Assembly (NCBI GenBank): GCA_900316955.1
Contig: ONEX01000001.1
Span: 164,953 to 228,952, forward strand
DNA length: 64,000 bases
Direction of reading: 5' to 3'
Origin: an uncultured Bacteroidales bacterium
GTDB lineage: Bacteria > Bacteroidota > Bacteroidia > Bacteroidales > UBA932
The notes beneath the pieces are model-generated. The model saw nothing but the letters and a program-made list of their open reading frames with translations. It had not been told where the DNA came from and made no database searches. The translations under genes and the position numbers were made by a program. This document shows positions 41,736 through 50,076 of this stretch, in pieces (position 1 is the stretch's first letter; the number at the start of each line of letters is the position of its first letter).

Positions 41736-44700
41736 ATGTGTAACAACAGCTTAAGGAAATTCTGCCTTGTCGCTGTCTCACTGTTTGTCGCGATCCTCGG
41801 CTTCGCCCAGGAGACGCGTACCGTCACGGGTACCGTGGTGGATGCGAACGGTGAACCGCTGATCGGGGCAGGCGTAGTCGTCGAGAGCCAGCCGACCATC
41901 GGCACGATCACGGACATCGACGGACACTACACGCTGCAAGTTCCTGCCGACGCCGCCCAGCTCCGCTACTCCTACATCGGAATGGTGGATGCGGTGATGG
42001 CCATCGCCGGACAGGATGTCATCAACGTCACCCTGCAGGAGGATTCCACCCTCCTCGAAGGTGTCGTCGTCACCGCCCTCGGCATCAAGCGCGCCGAGAA
42101 GGCCGTGACCTACAATGTCCAGAAACTGGACGAAAAGGTCTTCGTCACGCGCGAAGCCAACATGGTCAATTCCCTCGCGGGCAAGATCGCGGGCGTCCAG
42201 ATCAACGAGACGGCCGCCGGCGCCGGCGGTGAGACCAAGGTCGTCATGCGTGGCGCGAAGTCCATCAAGAACTCCAACAATGCCCTCTACGTCCTGGACG
42301 GCATTCCGCTCCCGACCCTGTCGATGACTACGCCGGGCGACTCCTGGAGCATCTATTCCGGCTCCGGCCTCTCCGGTGACGGTATGTCCATGCTCAATTC
42401 CGAGGACATCGCCGACATGAGCGCCCTCGTGGGCGCCTCCGCCGCCGCCCTGTACGGTTACAAGGCTGCGAACGGTATCCTCATGCTCACCTCCCGCACC
42501 GGTGAGGAAGGTTTCCACGTGTCCTACTCCAACAACACGACCTTCTCCTCCCCGCTGATGCTTCCGGGCCGCCAGAGCGTCTACGGCGCCAAGCCCGGTT
42601 CCTACGCCTCCTGGGGCGGCAAGCTCGAGGCGGCTCCCGACTGGAGCATCAAGGATTTCTTCCAGACCGGCTACAACACCGCCCATTCCTTCAGCGTGTC
42701 CGCCGGCCGCGAGCACTCCACGACCTATTTCTCCGCCGGTTACACCGACGCCCAGGGCATCATCCCGAACAATGACTACGACCGCTTCAACGCGACCTTC
42801 CGCCACACGGCCGACTACCTCGACGACAAGCTCCACCTGAGCTTCCTCGGGATGTTCATCCGCGTGAACGAGCAGAACATGCTCTCCGGCGGTCTGTACC
42901 ACAACCCGCTCGTGCCGCTGTACCTGATGTCCCCGTCGGACAACCTGTACGCCTACACGGTGTTCGAGCGCTACAACGCCACCCGTAACTTCCCGACCCA
43001 GTACTGGAGCGCTTACGAGATGTCCATGCAGAACCCTTACTGGACCGTGAACCGCAATATGTTCCAGACCCAGAAGAACCGCTACATCCTGGGCGGTTCC
43101 GTCAGCTACGACATCACCGACTGGCTGGACATCCAGACCCGCGTCCGGATGGACAACAACAGCACCATCGGCGAGGAGAAGCACTACGCTTCCTCCAACG
43201 GTCTGTTCGCCGGCAAGTTCGGCCGTTACTACTATAACGACCAGAAGACCACCCAGAGCTACGCCGACGTGCTCCTGAACCTGCACAAGAACTTCGGCGA
43301 CGACGCGCTGTTCTCCCTGAACGCCGTCCTGGGCGCTTCCATCGAGGATTACTTCTACCGCGGAACCTCCCTCGGCGGCGACCTGCTGGGCGTCGCGAAC
43401 CTGTTCACCTTCTCGAACATGGCGACGGGCAAGGCCTTCGACAAGGCCACCTTCCGCGACCAGACGCAGTCCGTGTTCGGCACCCTGAACGTCGGCTTCA
43501 AGAACTACCTCTTCCTCGAGGCGACCGCCCGCGAGGACTGGGCCTCCCAGATGGCCGGCCCGAACGGCGTGAAGCCCTTCTTCTATCCGTCCGTGGGCGC
43601 CTCCTGGCTCATCACCGAGATGTTCGAGCGCAAGTCCGACTTCATCCCGTACGCTAAGCTCCGCGCTTCCTACGCCGAGGTGGGTAACCCGGTGGAGCGC
43701 TTCATCTTCAACGGTACGCACCCGGTCATGGGCGGTACCGCCCGCATCGACACCTGGGCCACCGCCCCCGACTTCCAGCCCGAGCGCACGCGCTCCTGGG
43801 AAGTGGGCGCGGACGTCCGCCTGTTCAAGAGCAAGCTCCAGCTCGCCGGCACCTACTACCAGTCTTCCACCTACAACCAGGTCTTCACCCCGACCAACGC
43901 CTCCACGAGCGGTTACAGCACCTACTACGTGAACGCCGGCCGGATCGACAACCGCGGCGTGGAACTCTCCGGCATGTTCACCCAGGACTTCGGGGACTTC
44001 AACTGGACCACGAACCTCATCTGGACCAAGAACGTGAACAAGGTGGCGAAGCTGCTGGACTACACCAACGGCAACGAACACTACGTGAGCACCCGTGAGA
44101 GCGTGGGCGGCACCTCCGGTGTCACCATGTGGCTCATCGAGGGCCGTCCCGTGGGCGAGATGTACGTCGCCGGCCTCGCGACCAACGAGGACGGCACCCC
44201 GTACGTGACTCCTTCCGACAAGGGCGGTGTCATGCACAAGGCTCCCAATGACGGTACGCCCGACACGATGTGGTACGCCGGCAACACCAATCCCGACTGG
44301 ACCGGTTCCTGGCGGAACCAGTTCTCCTGGAAGGGCCTGAACCTCGCGTTCATGTTCACCATGCGCAAGGGCGGCGTGGGCGTGTCCCTCACCGAGGCCA
44401 CGATGGATGCCTACGGCGTCACCAAGCGCACGCTCGAAGGCCGCGAAGAGGGCTTCAACTTCGCCCCCGCCGGCATCTTCGGCAACGCCCGCAACTACTA
44501 TCAGGTGAGCGCCCAGGACTATTGGCAGACCATCTCCGGCGCCGACGGCCAGAACGCGCTCGGCGCCTACTATGTCTATGACATGACGAACATCCGCCTC
44601 GCCGAGGTCTCCCTCGGTTACGAGATTCCCCTCGGGAAGCGGATTCCCTGGATCGAGAGCCTGAACCTCGCCGTCGTGGGCCGCAACCTCGCGATGCTCC

Positions 44701-45305
44701 TGTGCAAGGCTCCGTTCGATCCCGAGCAGGTCTCCAACGCCGGCAACTACGGCGCCGGCATCGACCTGTTCATGGCTCCTTCCACCCGCAACCTCGGTTT
44801 CTCCGTGAAGGTGAAGCTCGGCAAGAAGGGTGTCAAGGCCGCGAAGGCCGATGCTCCCGCCTACGTGCCCGCCGAGCCCCGCGTGATCGAGAAGATCGTG
44901 GAGAAGGTGGTCGAGAAGAAGGTCCCCGTGGAGGTCGTCAAGGAAGTGGTCAAGGTCGTTCCCAGTGAGGTCCAGACCGAAATCTACGTCACCGACCTGA
45001 ACTTCGACCTCGGCAAGACCGAACTCCGCCCGGAGGATTCCTTCAAGCTCGGCCGTATGTGCCAGGTGCTCAAGGAGAACCCTTCCGCCAAGGTCGTCCT
45101 GACCGGTTATGCTGACACCGCCACCGGTACGCCCGCCATCAACAGCGAGCTCGCCGCGAAGCGCGCCGCCGTCGTGGCCGCGAAGCTGCGCGACGAGGGC
45201 ATCGACCCGAACCGGATCTCCTATACCTCTGAAGAAGGCGATTGGAACAAGTCCGCATCCCCGGAGGCCAACCGCCGCGTCACCGTTCGTATCGTTAATG
45301 AATAA
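41736..45305 (+). CDS. SusC/RagA-family TonB-linked transporter with C-terminal OmpA domain
   Basis: 1189 residues, about 150 longer than typical SusC. Signal peptide (residues 1-25, cut after GFA), CarboxypepD-like domain (VTGTVVDANGEPLIGAGVVV...), SusC hallmark EGVVVTALGIKRAEKAVTYN, plug (NALYVLDGIPLP) and beta-barrel. After the last barrel strand (FSVKVKLGKK) come a linker of repeated VEK/VVK units (about residues 1045-1075) and an OmpA peptidoglycan-binding domain (DLNFDLGKTELRPED... VVLTGYADTATG... AKRAAVVAAKLRDEGI) with the conserved Asp and Arg. The barrel is therefore probably tethered to peptidoglycan. First gene of a glycan-uptake locus. Confidence 0.93.
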   Translation: MCNNSLRKFCLVAVSLFVAILGFAQETRTVTGTVVDANGEPLIGAGVVVESQPTIGTITDIDGHYTLQVPADAAQLRYSYIGMVDAVMAIAGQDVINVTLQEDSTLLEGVVVTALGIKRAEKAVTYNVQKLDEKVFVTREANMVNSLAGKIAGVQINETAAGAGGETKVVMRGAKSIKNSNNALYVLDGIPLPTLSMTTPGDSWSIYSGSGLSGDGMSMLNSEDIADMSALVGASAAALYGYKAANGILMLTSRTGEEGFHVSYSNNTTFSSPLMLPGRQSVYGAKPGSYASWGGKLEAAPDWSIKDFFQTGYNTAHSFSVSAGREHSTTYFSAGYTDAQGIIPNNDYDRFNATFRHTADYLDDKLHLSFLGMFIRVNEQNMLSGGLYHNPLVPLYLMSPSDNLYAYTVFERYNATRNFPTQYWSAYEMSMQNPYWTVNRNMFQTQKNRYILGGSVSYDITDWLDIQTRVRMDNNSTIGEEKHYASSNGLFAGKFGRYYYNDQKTTQSYADVLLNLHKNFGDDALFSLNAVLGASIEDYFYRGTSLGGDLLGVANLFTFSNMATGKAFDKATFRDQTQSVFGTLNVGFKNYLFLEATAREDWASQMAGPNGVKPFFYPSVGASWLITEMFERKSDFIPYAKLRASYAEVGNPVERFIFNGTHPVMGGTARIDTWATAPDFQPERTRSWEVGADVRLFKSKLQLAGTYYQSSTYNQVFTPTNASTSGYSTYYVNAGRIDNRGVELSGMFTQDFGDFNWTTNLIWTKNVNKVAKLLDYTNGNEHYVSTRESVGGTSGVTMWLIEGRPVGEMYVAGLATNEDGTPYVTPSDKGGVMHKAPNDGTPDTMWYAGNTNPDWTGSWRNQFSWKGLNLAFMFTMRKGGVGVSLTEATMDAYGVTKRTLEGREEGFNFAPAGIFGNARNYYQVSAQDYWQTISGADGQNALGAYYVYDMTNIRLAEVSLGYEIPLGKRIPWIESLNLAVVGRNLAMLLCKAPFDPEQVSNAGNYGAGIDLFMAPSTRNLGFSVKVKLGKKGVKAAKADAPAYVPAEPRVIEKIVEKVVEKKVPVEVVKEVVKVVPSEVQTEIYVTDLNFDLGKTELRPEDSFKLGRMCQVLKENPSAKVVLTGYADTATGTPAINSELAAKRAAVVAAKLRDEGIDPNRISYTSEEGDWNKSASPEANRRVTVRIVNE

Positions 45306-45319
45306 GGAGGCTATAGACT

Positions 45320-46921
45320 ATGAACAAGATACTTACTCTTACTCTCGCCGTCGCCGTCTCCCTGGGCACCGTTTCTTGTGTCAAGGACTTCACGGCGCGC
45401 AATACCAACCAGGAGCAGGCGAACGAGGAGATGATGGACCACGACAACATGCGTACGGGTTCGTACATCTCCCAGATGATTGCGAACGTGCTTCCTTCCT
45501 ACCAGAATGACGGTTCCAACGAGTATGGTTCCGCTTCCTACCAGGTGGTGCAGGGCCTCACGGGCAACATCTTCGCCAACTATGAGGCCGCTTCCAACAG
45601 CGGTTTCCACCAGACCAACGAGTACAACCTCGTGGCCGACGGCTGGACCAAGGCCCTGTTCGAGGACGCTTTCGTCCGCGCCATGGCTCCCTGGGCCAAG
45701 CTGAACGCCCTCCGGGAGAACAGCCCCTACGACGCCGCCCTCGGCGACGTCCTGAAGGTGGCGGTCATGCACCGCGTCACCGACGCCTACGGCCCCATCC
45801 CTTACACCCAGCTGGGTACGGGCATAAACCACGTCGCCTATGACACCCAGGAAGAGGTGTACCGGGCCATGTTCCAGGACCTGGACCGCGCCATCGAGAC
45901 GCTGCAGGAACTCGTGAACGGCGGCACGACCACCTACCTCGAGGACTATGACAACGTGTTCTACGGCAACATGGCCAAGTGGGTCGCCTTCGCCAACACG
46001 CTCCGCCTGCGTCTCGCCACCCGCGTGGCCTACGCCGACGAGGCCCTGTACCAGGCCGAGGCGGAGAAGGCCCTCGCCAGCACAGCCGGCTTCATCCAGG
46101 AGGACGTCGTCCTCCATCCCGGCGCCGGCGCGTGGGAGAACCCGATCTTCGTGATCGAGTACAACTTCAACGACGGCGACGCCAAGGCCGGCGCCACCAT
46201 CGTCACCTACATGAACAGCTACAACGACCCGCGCCGCGCCTCCTACTTCACCGCCGGTTCCGACGGCAAGTACTATGGGGTCCGCATGGGCGCCGCCGTG
46301 GACAGCAACTATCCCAAGTCCACCCTGTGGTCCCGCGTGAACTGCACGAACGCCGATCCGCTCAAGTGGATGTCCGGCGCCGAGGCCGACTTCCTGAAGG
46401 CCGAGTTCTTCCTCCGCCAGGGGGATGCGGCCGCCGCGAAGGCCGCCTATGAGGCCGGCGTGAAGCGCAGCTTCGCCCTCGCCGGCGCTTCCGGCGCCGA
46501 CGCGTACCTCCGCGGCACCGACGGCGTGGGCTCCTACACGGATCCCGTGACCGGCGGCAACTCCTACGGCAACAACCTCACCGACGTCGCCGTCTCCTGG
46601 GACAGCCAGAGCGAGACCGAAGGCCACCTGGAGCAGATCCTCACCCAGAAGTACATCGCCATGTTTCCCGAGGGCATGGAGGCCTGGGCCGAGTTCCGCC
46701 GCACCGGGTACCCGCGGGTGATCCCGACTGCCACGAACAACTCCGGCGGCCTGATCGACACCCAGAAGCAGATCCGCCGTCTGGTGTATCCGACCTCCGA
46801 ATATACCGCCAACAACGCCAACGTCAAGGAAGGCGTCTCCCTCCTAGTGACCGAGGCCAAGGAAGCCGCTTCCGAGAAGGCGGACAACGGCGGCACCAAG
46901 GTATGGTGGGACCGCAAATAA
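45320..46921 (+). CDS. SusD/RagB-family lipoprotein
   Basis: 533 residues. Lipoprotein signal (MNKILTLTLAVAVSLGTVSC, Cys20) followed by the TPR-rich SusD fold (GLTGNIFANYEA, RVTDAYGPIPYTQLG, WVAFANTLRLRLATR, MSGAEADFLKAEFFLRQGD, EAWAEFRRTGYPRV). It forms the lid over the SusC barrel for glycan capture at the cell surface. A perfect AAGGAGG (45304-45310) overlaps the SusC stop 9 nt before this ATG; such a Shine-Dalgarno is rare in this window and may ensure strong coupled translation. Confidence 0.94.
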   Translation: MNKILTLTLAVAVSLGTVSCVKDFTARNTNQEQANEEMMDHDNMRTGSYISQMIANVLPSYQNDGSNEYGSASYQVVQGLTGNIFANYEAASNSGFHQTNEYNLVADGWTKALFEDAFVRAMAPWAKLNALRENSPYDAALGDVLKVAVMHRVTDAYGPIPYTQLGTGINHVAYDTQEEVYRAMFQDLDRAIETLQELVNGGTTTYLEDYDNVFYGNMAKWVAFANTLRLRLATRVAYADEALYQAEAEKALASTAGFIQEDVVLHPGAGAWENPIFVIEYNFNDGDAKAGATIVTYMNSYNDPRRASYFTAGSDGKYYGVRMGAAVDSNYPKSTLWSRVNCTNADPLKWMSGAEADFLKAEFFLRQGDAAAAKAAYEAGVKRSFALAGASGADAYLRGTDGVGSYTDPVTGGNSYGNNLTDVAVSWDSQSETEGHLEQILTQKYIAMFPEGMEAWAEFRRTGYPRVIPTATNNSGGLIDTQKQIRRLVYPTSEYTANNANVKEGVSLLVTEAKEAASEKADNGGTKVWWDRK

Positions 46922-46940
46922 CCCTTAAAGCGAAATGGTC

Positions 46941-48176
46941 ATGAAAAAGACACTCTATATTCTGATGGGCGCCGCCCTGGTCCTCGCCTCCTGCGAAAAG
47001 GTGCAGGAAGTGAAGTCCCTGGAGATCGAGCGCACCTCCGGCATCCACCAGGCCGAGGCCTGGTCCGAGTTCATCCAGGGCACCGGCACGGTGAACACCA
47101 TCGGGGATGAGGCTTACTACCAGAACCTCCGGGACTGGAAGAAGGCCGCTTTCGACGCGGACGGCATCACCACCCGCAGCATCTCCTACATTTTCTTCGC
47201 CGACTACGGCTCGATGGCGTTCCGCTTCGCGGACATCCCGGACAGCGTGGACGTGATCAACCTCTGGGGCGGCTGCCCCAAGAAGGGCTCCCTGGACTAC
47301 CAGGAGATGAAGGCCTGCCAGGAAATCAAGGGCATGAAGGTGGTCGGCTGCCGCATCACCCGCATCCTCGAGAACGCCCGCTGGGGCATGGAGGCCCAGA
47401 TCCCTTCCTTCATGAAGGCGTACGAGGCCTACAAGTATGACAACATGGGCAAGATCCTCCAGGGCAAGATGACCGCCCAGGAGCTCGAGTCCGCCGCCCT
47501 GGAGGCCGGCAACGCCGCGCTGCGCGCCGACGTGCAGGCCCACCCGGGCAAGGGCGCGAACTCCCGCGAAGCGGAAGGCGGTCCCGAATGGCCGGAGTGG
47601 TGCGTCTACGCCTCCCAGGTGCTCCTCGACGAGATCGAGCAGTACGGCCTGGACGGCTACGACCTGGACTACGAGCCGGAAGGCGACCCGCTCAGCGGCA
47701 CCGCGTTCAACACGATGGTGGCCTACCTCTCCCAGTTCATCGGTCCCAAGTCCGGCAACGAGGGCACGCTCCTCATCATCGACCGCAACAGCGGCGCCGG
47801 CGACAAGGACCTTGCGAAGCTCTGCAACTTCTGGATCTACCAGAAGTACGGTTCCACCGGTGGCGCGAGCCCCGCTTCCCAGGGCGACTTCGGCAGCAAC
47901 CTCGACCGGGCGAACGGCTGGGTCCCTGCCCAGATCATCGTCACCGAGAACGTGGGCGACACCTATTCCGAGGGTTGCCACAACCTCGAGCAGATGGCGC
48001 GGTTCCAGCCTTCCACCTGCGGCCAGCAGTATGGCCACAAGGGCGGCTTCGCCTCCTTCCACGGCCAGCGCGACTGGCGTCTGGAGGCCGAGGGCGCCGA
48101 GAAAGGCAAGACGATGCGCTACCAGCACCACATCATGGGCATCCGCGCCCAGTCCCAGGTCGAATACTATAAATAA
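46941..48176 (+). CDS. GH18-like surface lipoprotein
   Basis: 411 residues from ATG 46941 (MKKTLYILMGAALVLASC, lipoprotein signal). A GH18 TIM-barrel motif is present in YGLDGYDLDYEPEGD near residue 238, matching DGxDxDxE with the catalytic-type Glu. Neighbouring strands ISYIFFADYGSMAFRF and TLLIIDRNS also fit. GH18 enzymes in Sus-like loci are endo-N-acetylglucosaminidases of N-glycans or chitinases, or non-catalytic binders; the intact motif favours an active enzyme. Substrate not determinable. Confidence 0.82.
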   Translation: MKKTLYILMGAALVLASCEKVQEVKSLEIERTSGIHQAEAWSEFIQGTGTVNTIGDEAYYQNLRDWKKAAFDADGITTRSISYIFFADYGSMAFRFADIPDSVDVINLWGGCPKKGSLDYQEMKACQEIKGMKVVGCRITRILENARWGMEAQIPSFMKAYEAYKYDNMGKILQGKMTAQELESAALEAGNAALRADVQAHPGKGANSREAEGGPEWPEWCVYASQVLLDEIEQYGLDGYDLDYEPEGDPLSGTAFNTMVAYLSQFIGPKSGNEGTLLIIDRNSGAGDKDLAKLCNFWIYQKYGSTGGASPASQGDFGSNLDRANGWVPAQIIVTENVGDTYSEGCHNLEQMARFQPSTCGQQYGHKGGFASFHGQRDWRLEAEGAEKGKTMRYQHHIMGIRAQSQVEYYK

Positions 48177-48185
48177 GCCATCCGT

Positions 48186-49343
48186 ATGAAAAAGATCATC
48201 ATAGCGCTCAGCGCCATCACCCTCCTGGCCGCCTGCCAGAAGAGCCTGATCGACTCCGAAGGTCTCTACGAGAACGGAATCGTCGCCTTCCAGTCCAATG
48301 AGAGCGGCGAGATGGCCGCCTTCCTGGAGACGTCCGGCCCCGTCACCTTCACCATCGCCTCCTCCGTCAAGGTGGACAAGGATGTGACCGTGAACTTCGA
48401 GCCGGTCCGCGACACGGCCGTCCTCGCGGCCTTCAACCAGGCCCAGGGCACCAACTACTGGTTCCTCCCGGAAGCCAATGTCACCTTGAATAAGAAGAAC
48501 ACCGTCATCAAGGCCGGCAGCGCCGTCTCCGAGCCCGTCACCGCCGACGTGAACATCGACGGCTTCAAGAACGGCGTCATCTACTGCCTGCCGCTCAAGA
48601 TCACGGGCACCAGCACCTCCCAGCGTCCGGTTCCGGGCGAGGAGTACGCCTTCCTCGTGATCCGCGGCTATGTCTATGCCTCCGCGGCGAACCTCCCCGG
48701 CGGTTCCTACTTCGAGATGCCGACCACGGTCTCCGACCCGGCCCTCTCCCTGGAAGTCTGCACGATGGAGATCCGCGTGAAGGCCAACAGCTGGGCTTCC
48801 GCCAACCCGTTCATCTCTTCGGTGATCGGCGTCGAGGAGAACTTCCTCCTCCGCTTCGGCGACATTTCCTGCGACCCGAACCAGCTCCAGCTGGCCGGCC
48901 AGGGCGTGTCCATCACCTCCAAGGCCCATTTCGACACGGGCAAGTGGTACCACATCGCCGTGGTCGCCGACGGCATCAAGCAGACCTGCGACCTGTACAT
49001 CAACGGCGAGCTGGACAGCTCCACCCCGATGGGCGGCAAGGGCATCAACCTGGGCAAGGTCTATAACTCCAAGTTCGCCATCGGCATGTCCGAGAAAGGC
49101 CGTTACCTGAACGGCCAGGTGAGCGAGGCCCGCGTATGGGGCCGCCTGCTGTCCCCGACCGAGCTCGTGAACGGCCAGTGCTCCATCGCCGACCCGGTGA
49201 AGGAAGCCCGCGAGAACAAGCTCCTGGGCTACTGGAAGCTGGATGCCGAAAACCGCGGCAAGGACCTCACCGGCAACGGTTATGACGGCATCGCCCACGG
49301 CAGTGTCACCTATACCGAAGCCAATATCCGCTGCCCCGAATAA
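48186..49343 (+). CDS. DUF1735-LamG lipoprotein (surface glycan-binding protein)
   Basis: 385 residues. Lipoprotein signal (MKKIIIALSAITLLAAC), an N-terminal DUF1735 Ig-like domain (about residues 25-165: VTFTIASSVKVDKDVTVNF, YCLPLKITGT) and a C-terminal LamG/concanavalin-like jelly roll (about 180-385: TMEIRVKANSWAS, GKWYHIAVVADGIKQTCDLYINGEL, LLGYWKLDAENRGKDLTGNGYDG). This pairing is common for accessory glycan-binding proteins beside GH18-containing Sus loci. The stop overlaps the next start by one base. Confidence 0.85.
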   Translation: MKKIIIALSAITLLAACQKSLIDSEGLYENGIVAFQSNESGEMAAFLETSGPVTFTIASSVKVDKDVTVNFEPVRDTAVLAAFNQAQGTNYWFLPEANVTLNKKNTVIKAGSAVSEPVTADVNIDGFKNGVIYCLPLKITGTSTSQRPVPGEEYAFLVIRGYVYASAANLPGGSYFEMPTTVSDPALSLEVCTMEIRVKANSWASANPFISSVIGVEENFLLRFGDISCDPNQLQLAGQGVSITSKAHFDTGKWYHIAVVADGIKQTCDLYINGELDSSTPMGGKGINLGKVYNSKFAIGMSEKGRYLNGQVSEARVWGRLLSPTELVNGQCSIADPVKEARENKLLGYWKLDAENRGKDLTGNGYDGIAHGSVTYTEANIRCPE

Positions 49344-50065
49344 TGGAAAAGATCCGTACCATAGCGATCCTTCTGTGCCTCTGCCTGCCGCTGGCGGCGG
49401 GGGCGCAGGGGAGTGCGCTGCTCCGCTTCTCCGAACCGGAGCAGGCTGTGGACACGGTACGCTTTGACAGCGGTGCCATCACCCTCCGTTACCCTTATGA
49501 AAATGTTTCCGGGAAGACGGTTACCATCCTGGAGGTCCATTCCACCTGCGGGTGCTTCACCGGCGAGGTGGACACGCGGAGCCTTCGCCCCGGCGGGAAA
49601 GGCATCCTCGTGGCGGTCTTCGACCCCAAGAGCCTCTATGGCGACCAGACCCGTTACCTGACCGTGGTCACTTCCGACGGCACCGACAACGTCCTGAGCT
49701 CCATCGCCGTGAAAGGCTATGTGCTCCGCGACGAGTCGGAAGGCAAGATCCGCTATGCGGAAGACCTGGGGCAGGGCCTCCGGACCGACACGTCCGTCAA
49801 TGCGCTGGCGTGGGATTCCTTCGGGGACTTCGCGTTCTCGATTCCCCTGTACAACGACACGGACGAGGAAATGACCCTGGAGATCACCGCGCCCCGCCGC
49901 GTGAAGCTCTACGCGCCGGCCACGATCCCGGCCCGGAGCCGGGCGGACCTCCGCGGCGTCTATGACGCCCGCTGGAAGCGCCTCGGGACCGAGGTCACGG
50001 AAACATTGACCATCACCGTGGACGGGGTGGCGGCCGCGCCGCTCCAAATCAAAGGAACTTTATAA
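49343..50065 (+). CDS. DUF1573 secreted protein
   Basis: 240 residues. Signal peptide (MEKIRTIAILLCLCLPLAAGA) and an Ig/ASPM-like DUF1573 domain: FDSGAITLRYPYENVSGKTV and VHSTCGCFTGEVDTRSLRPGGKG, where the STCGC pair is the family hallmark. A second beta-sandwich follows (PLYNDTDEEMTLEITAPRRV...). DUF1573 proteins are common in Bacteroidota envelopes without assigned function; here it is inserted between two glycan-binding lipoproteins of the Sus-like operon, with a one-base overlap upstream and 11 nt downstream. Confidence 0.82.
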   Translation: MEKIRTIAILLCLCLPLAAGAQGSALLRFSEPEQAVDTVRFDSGAITLRYPYENVSGKTVTILEVHSTCGCFTGEVDTRSLRPGGKGILVAVFDPKSLYGDQTRYLTVVTSDGTDNVLSSIAVKGYVLRDESEGKIRYAEDLGQGLRTDTSVNALAWDSFGDFAFSIPLYNDTDEEMTLEITAPRRVKLYAPATIPARSRADLRGVYDARWKRLGTEVTETLTITVDGVAAAPLQIKGTL

Positions 50066-50076
50066 GAAACAAGAAC

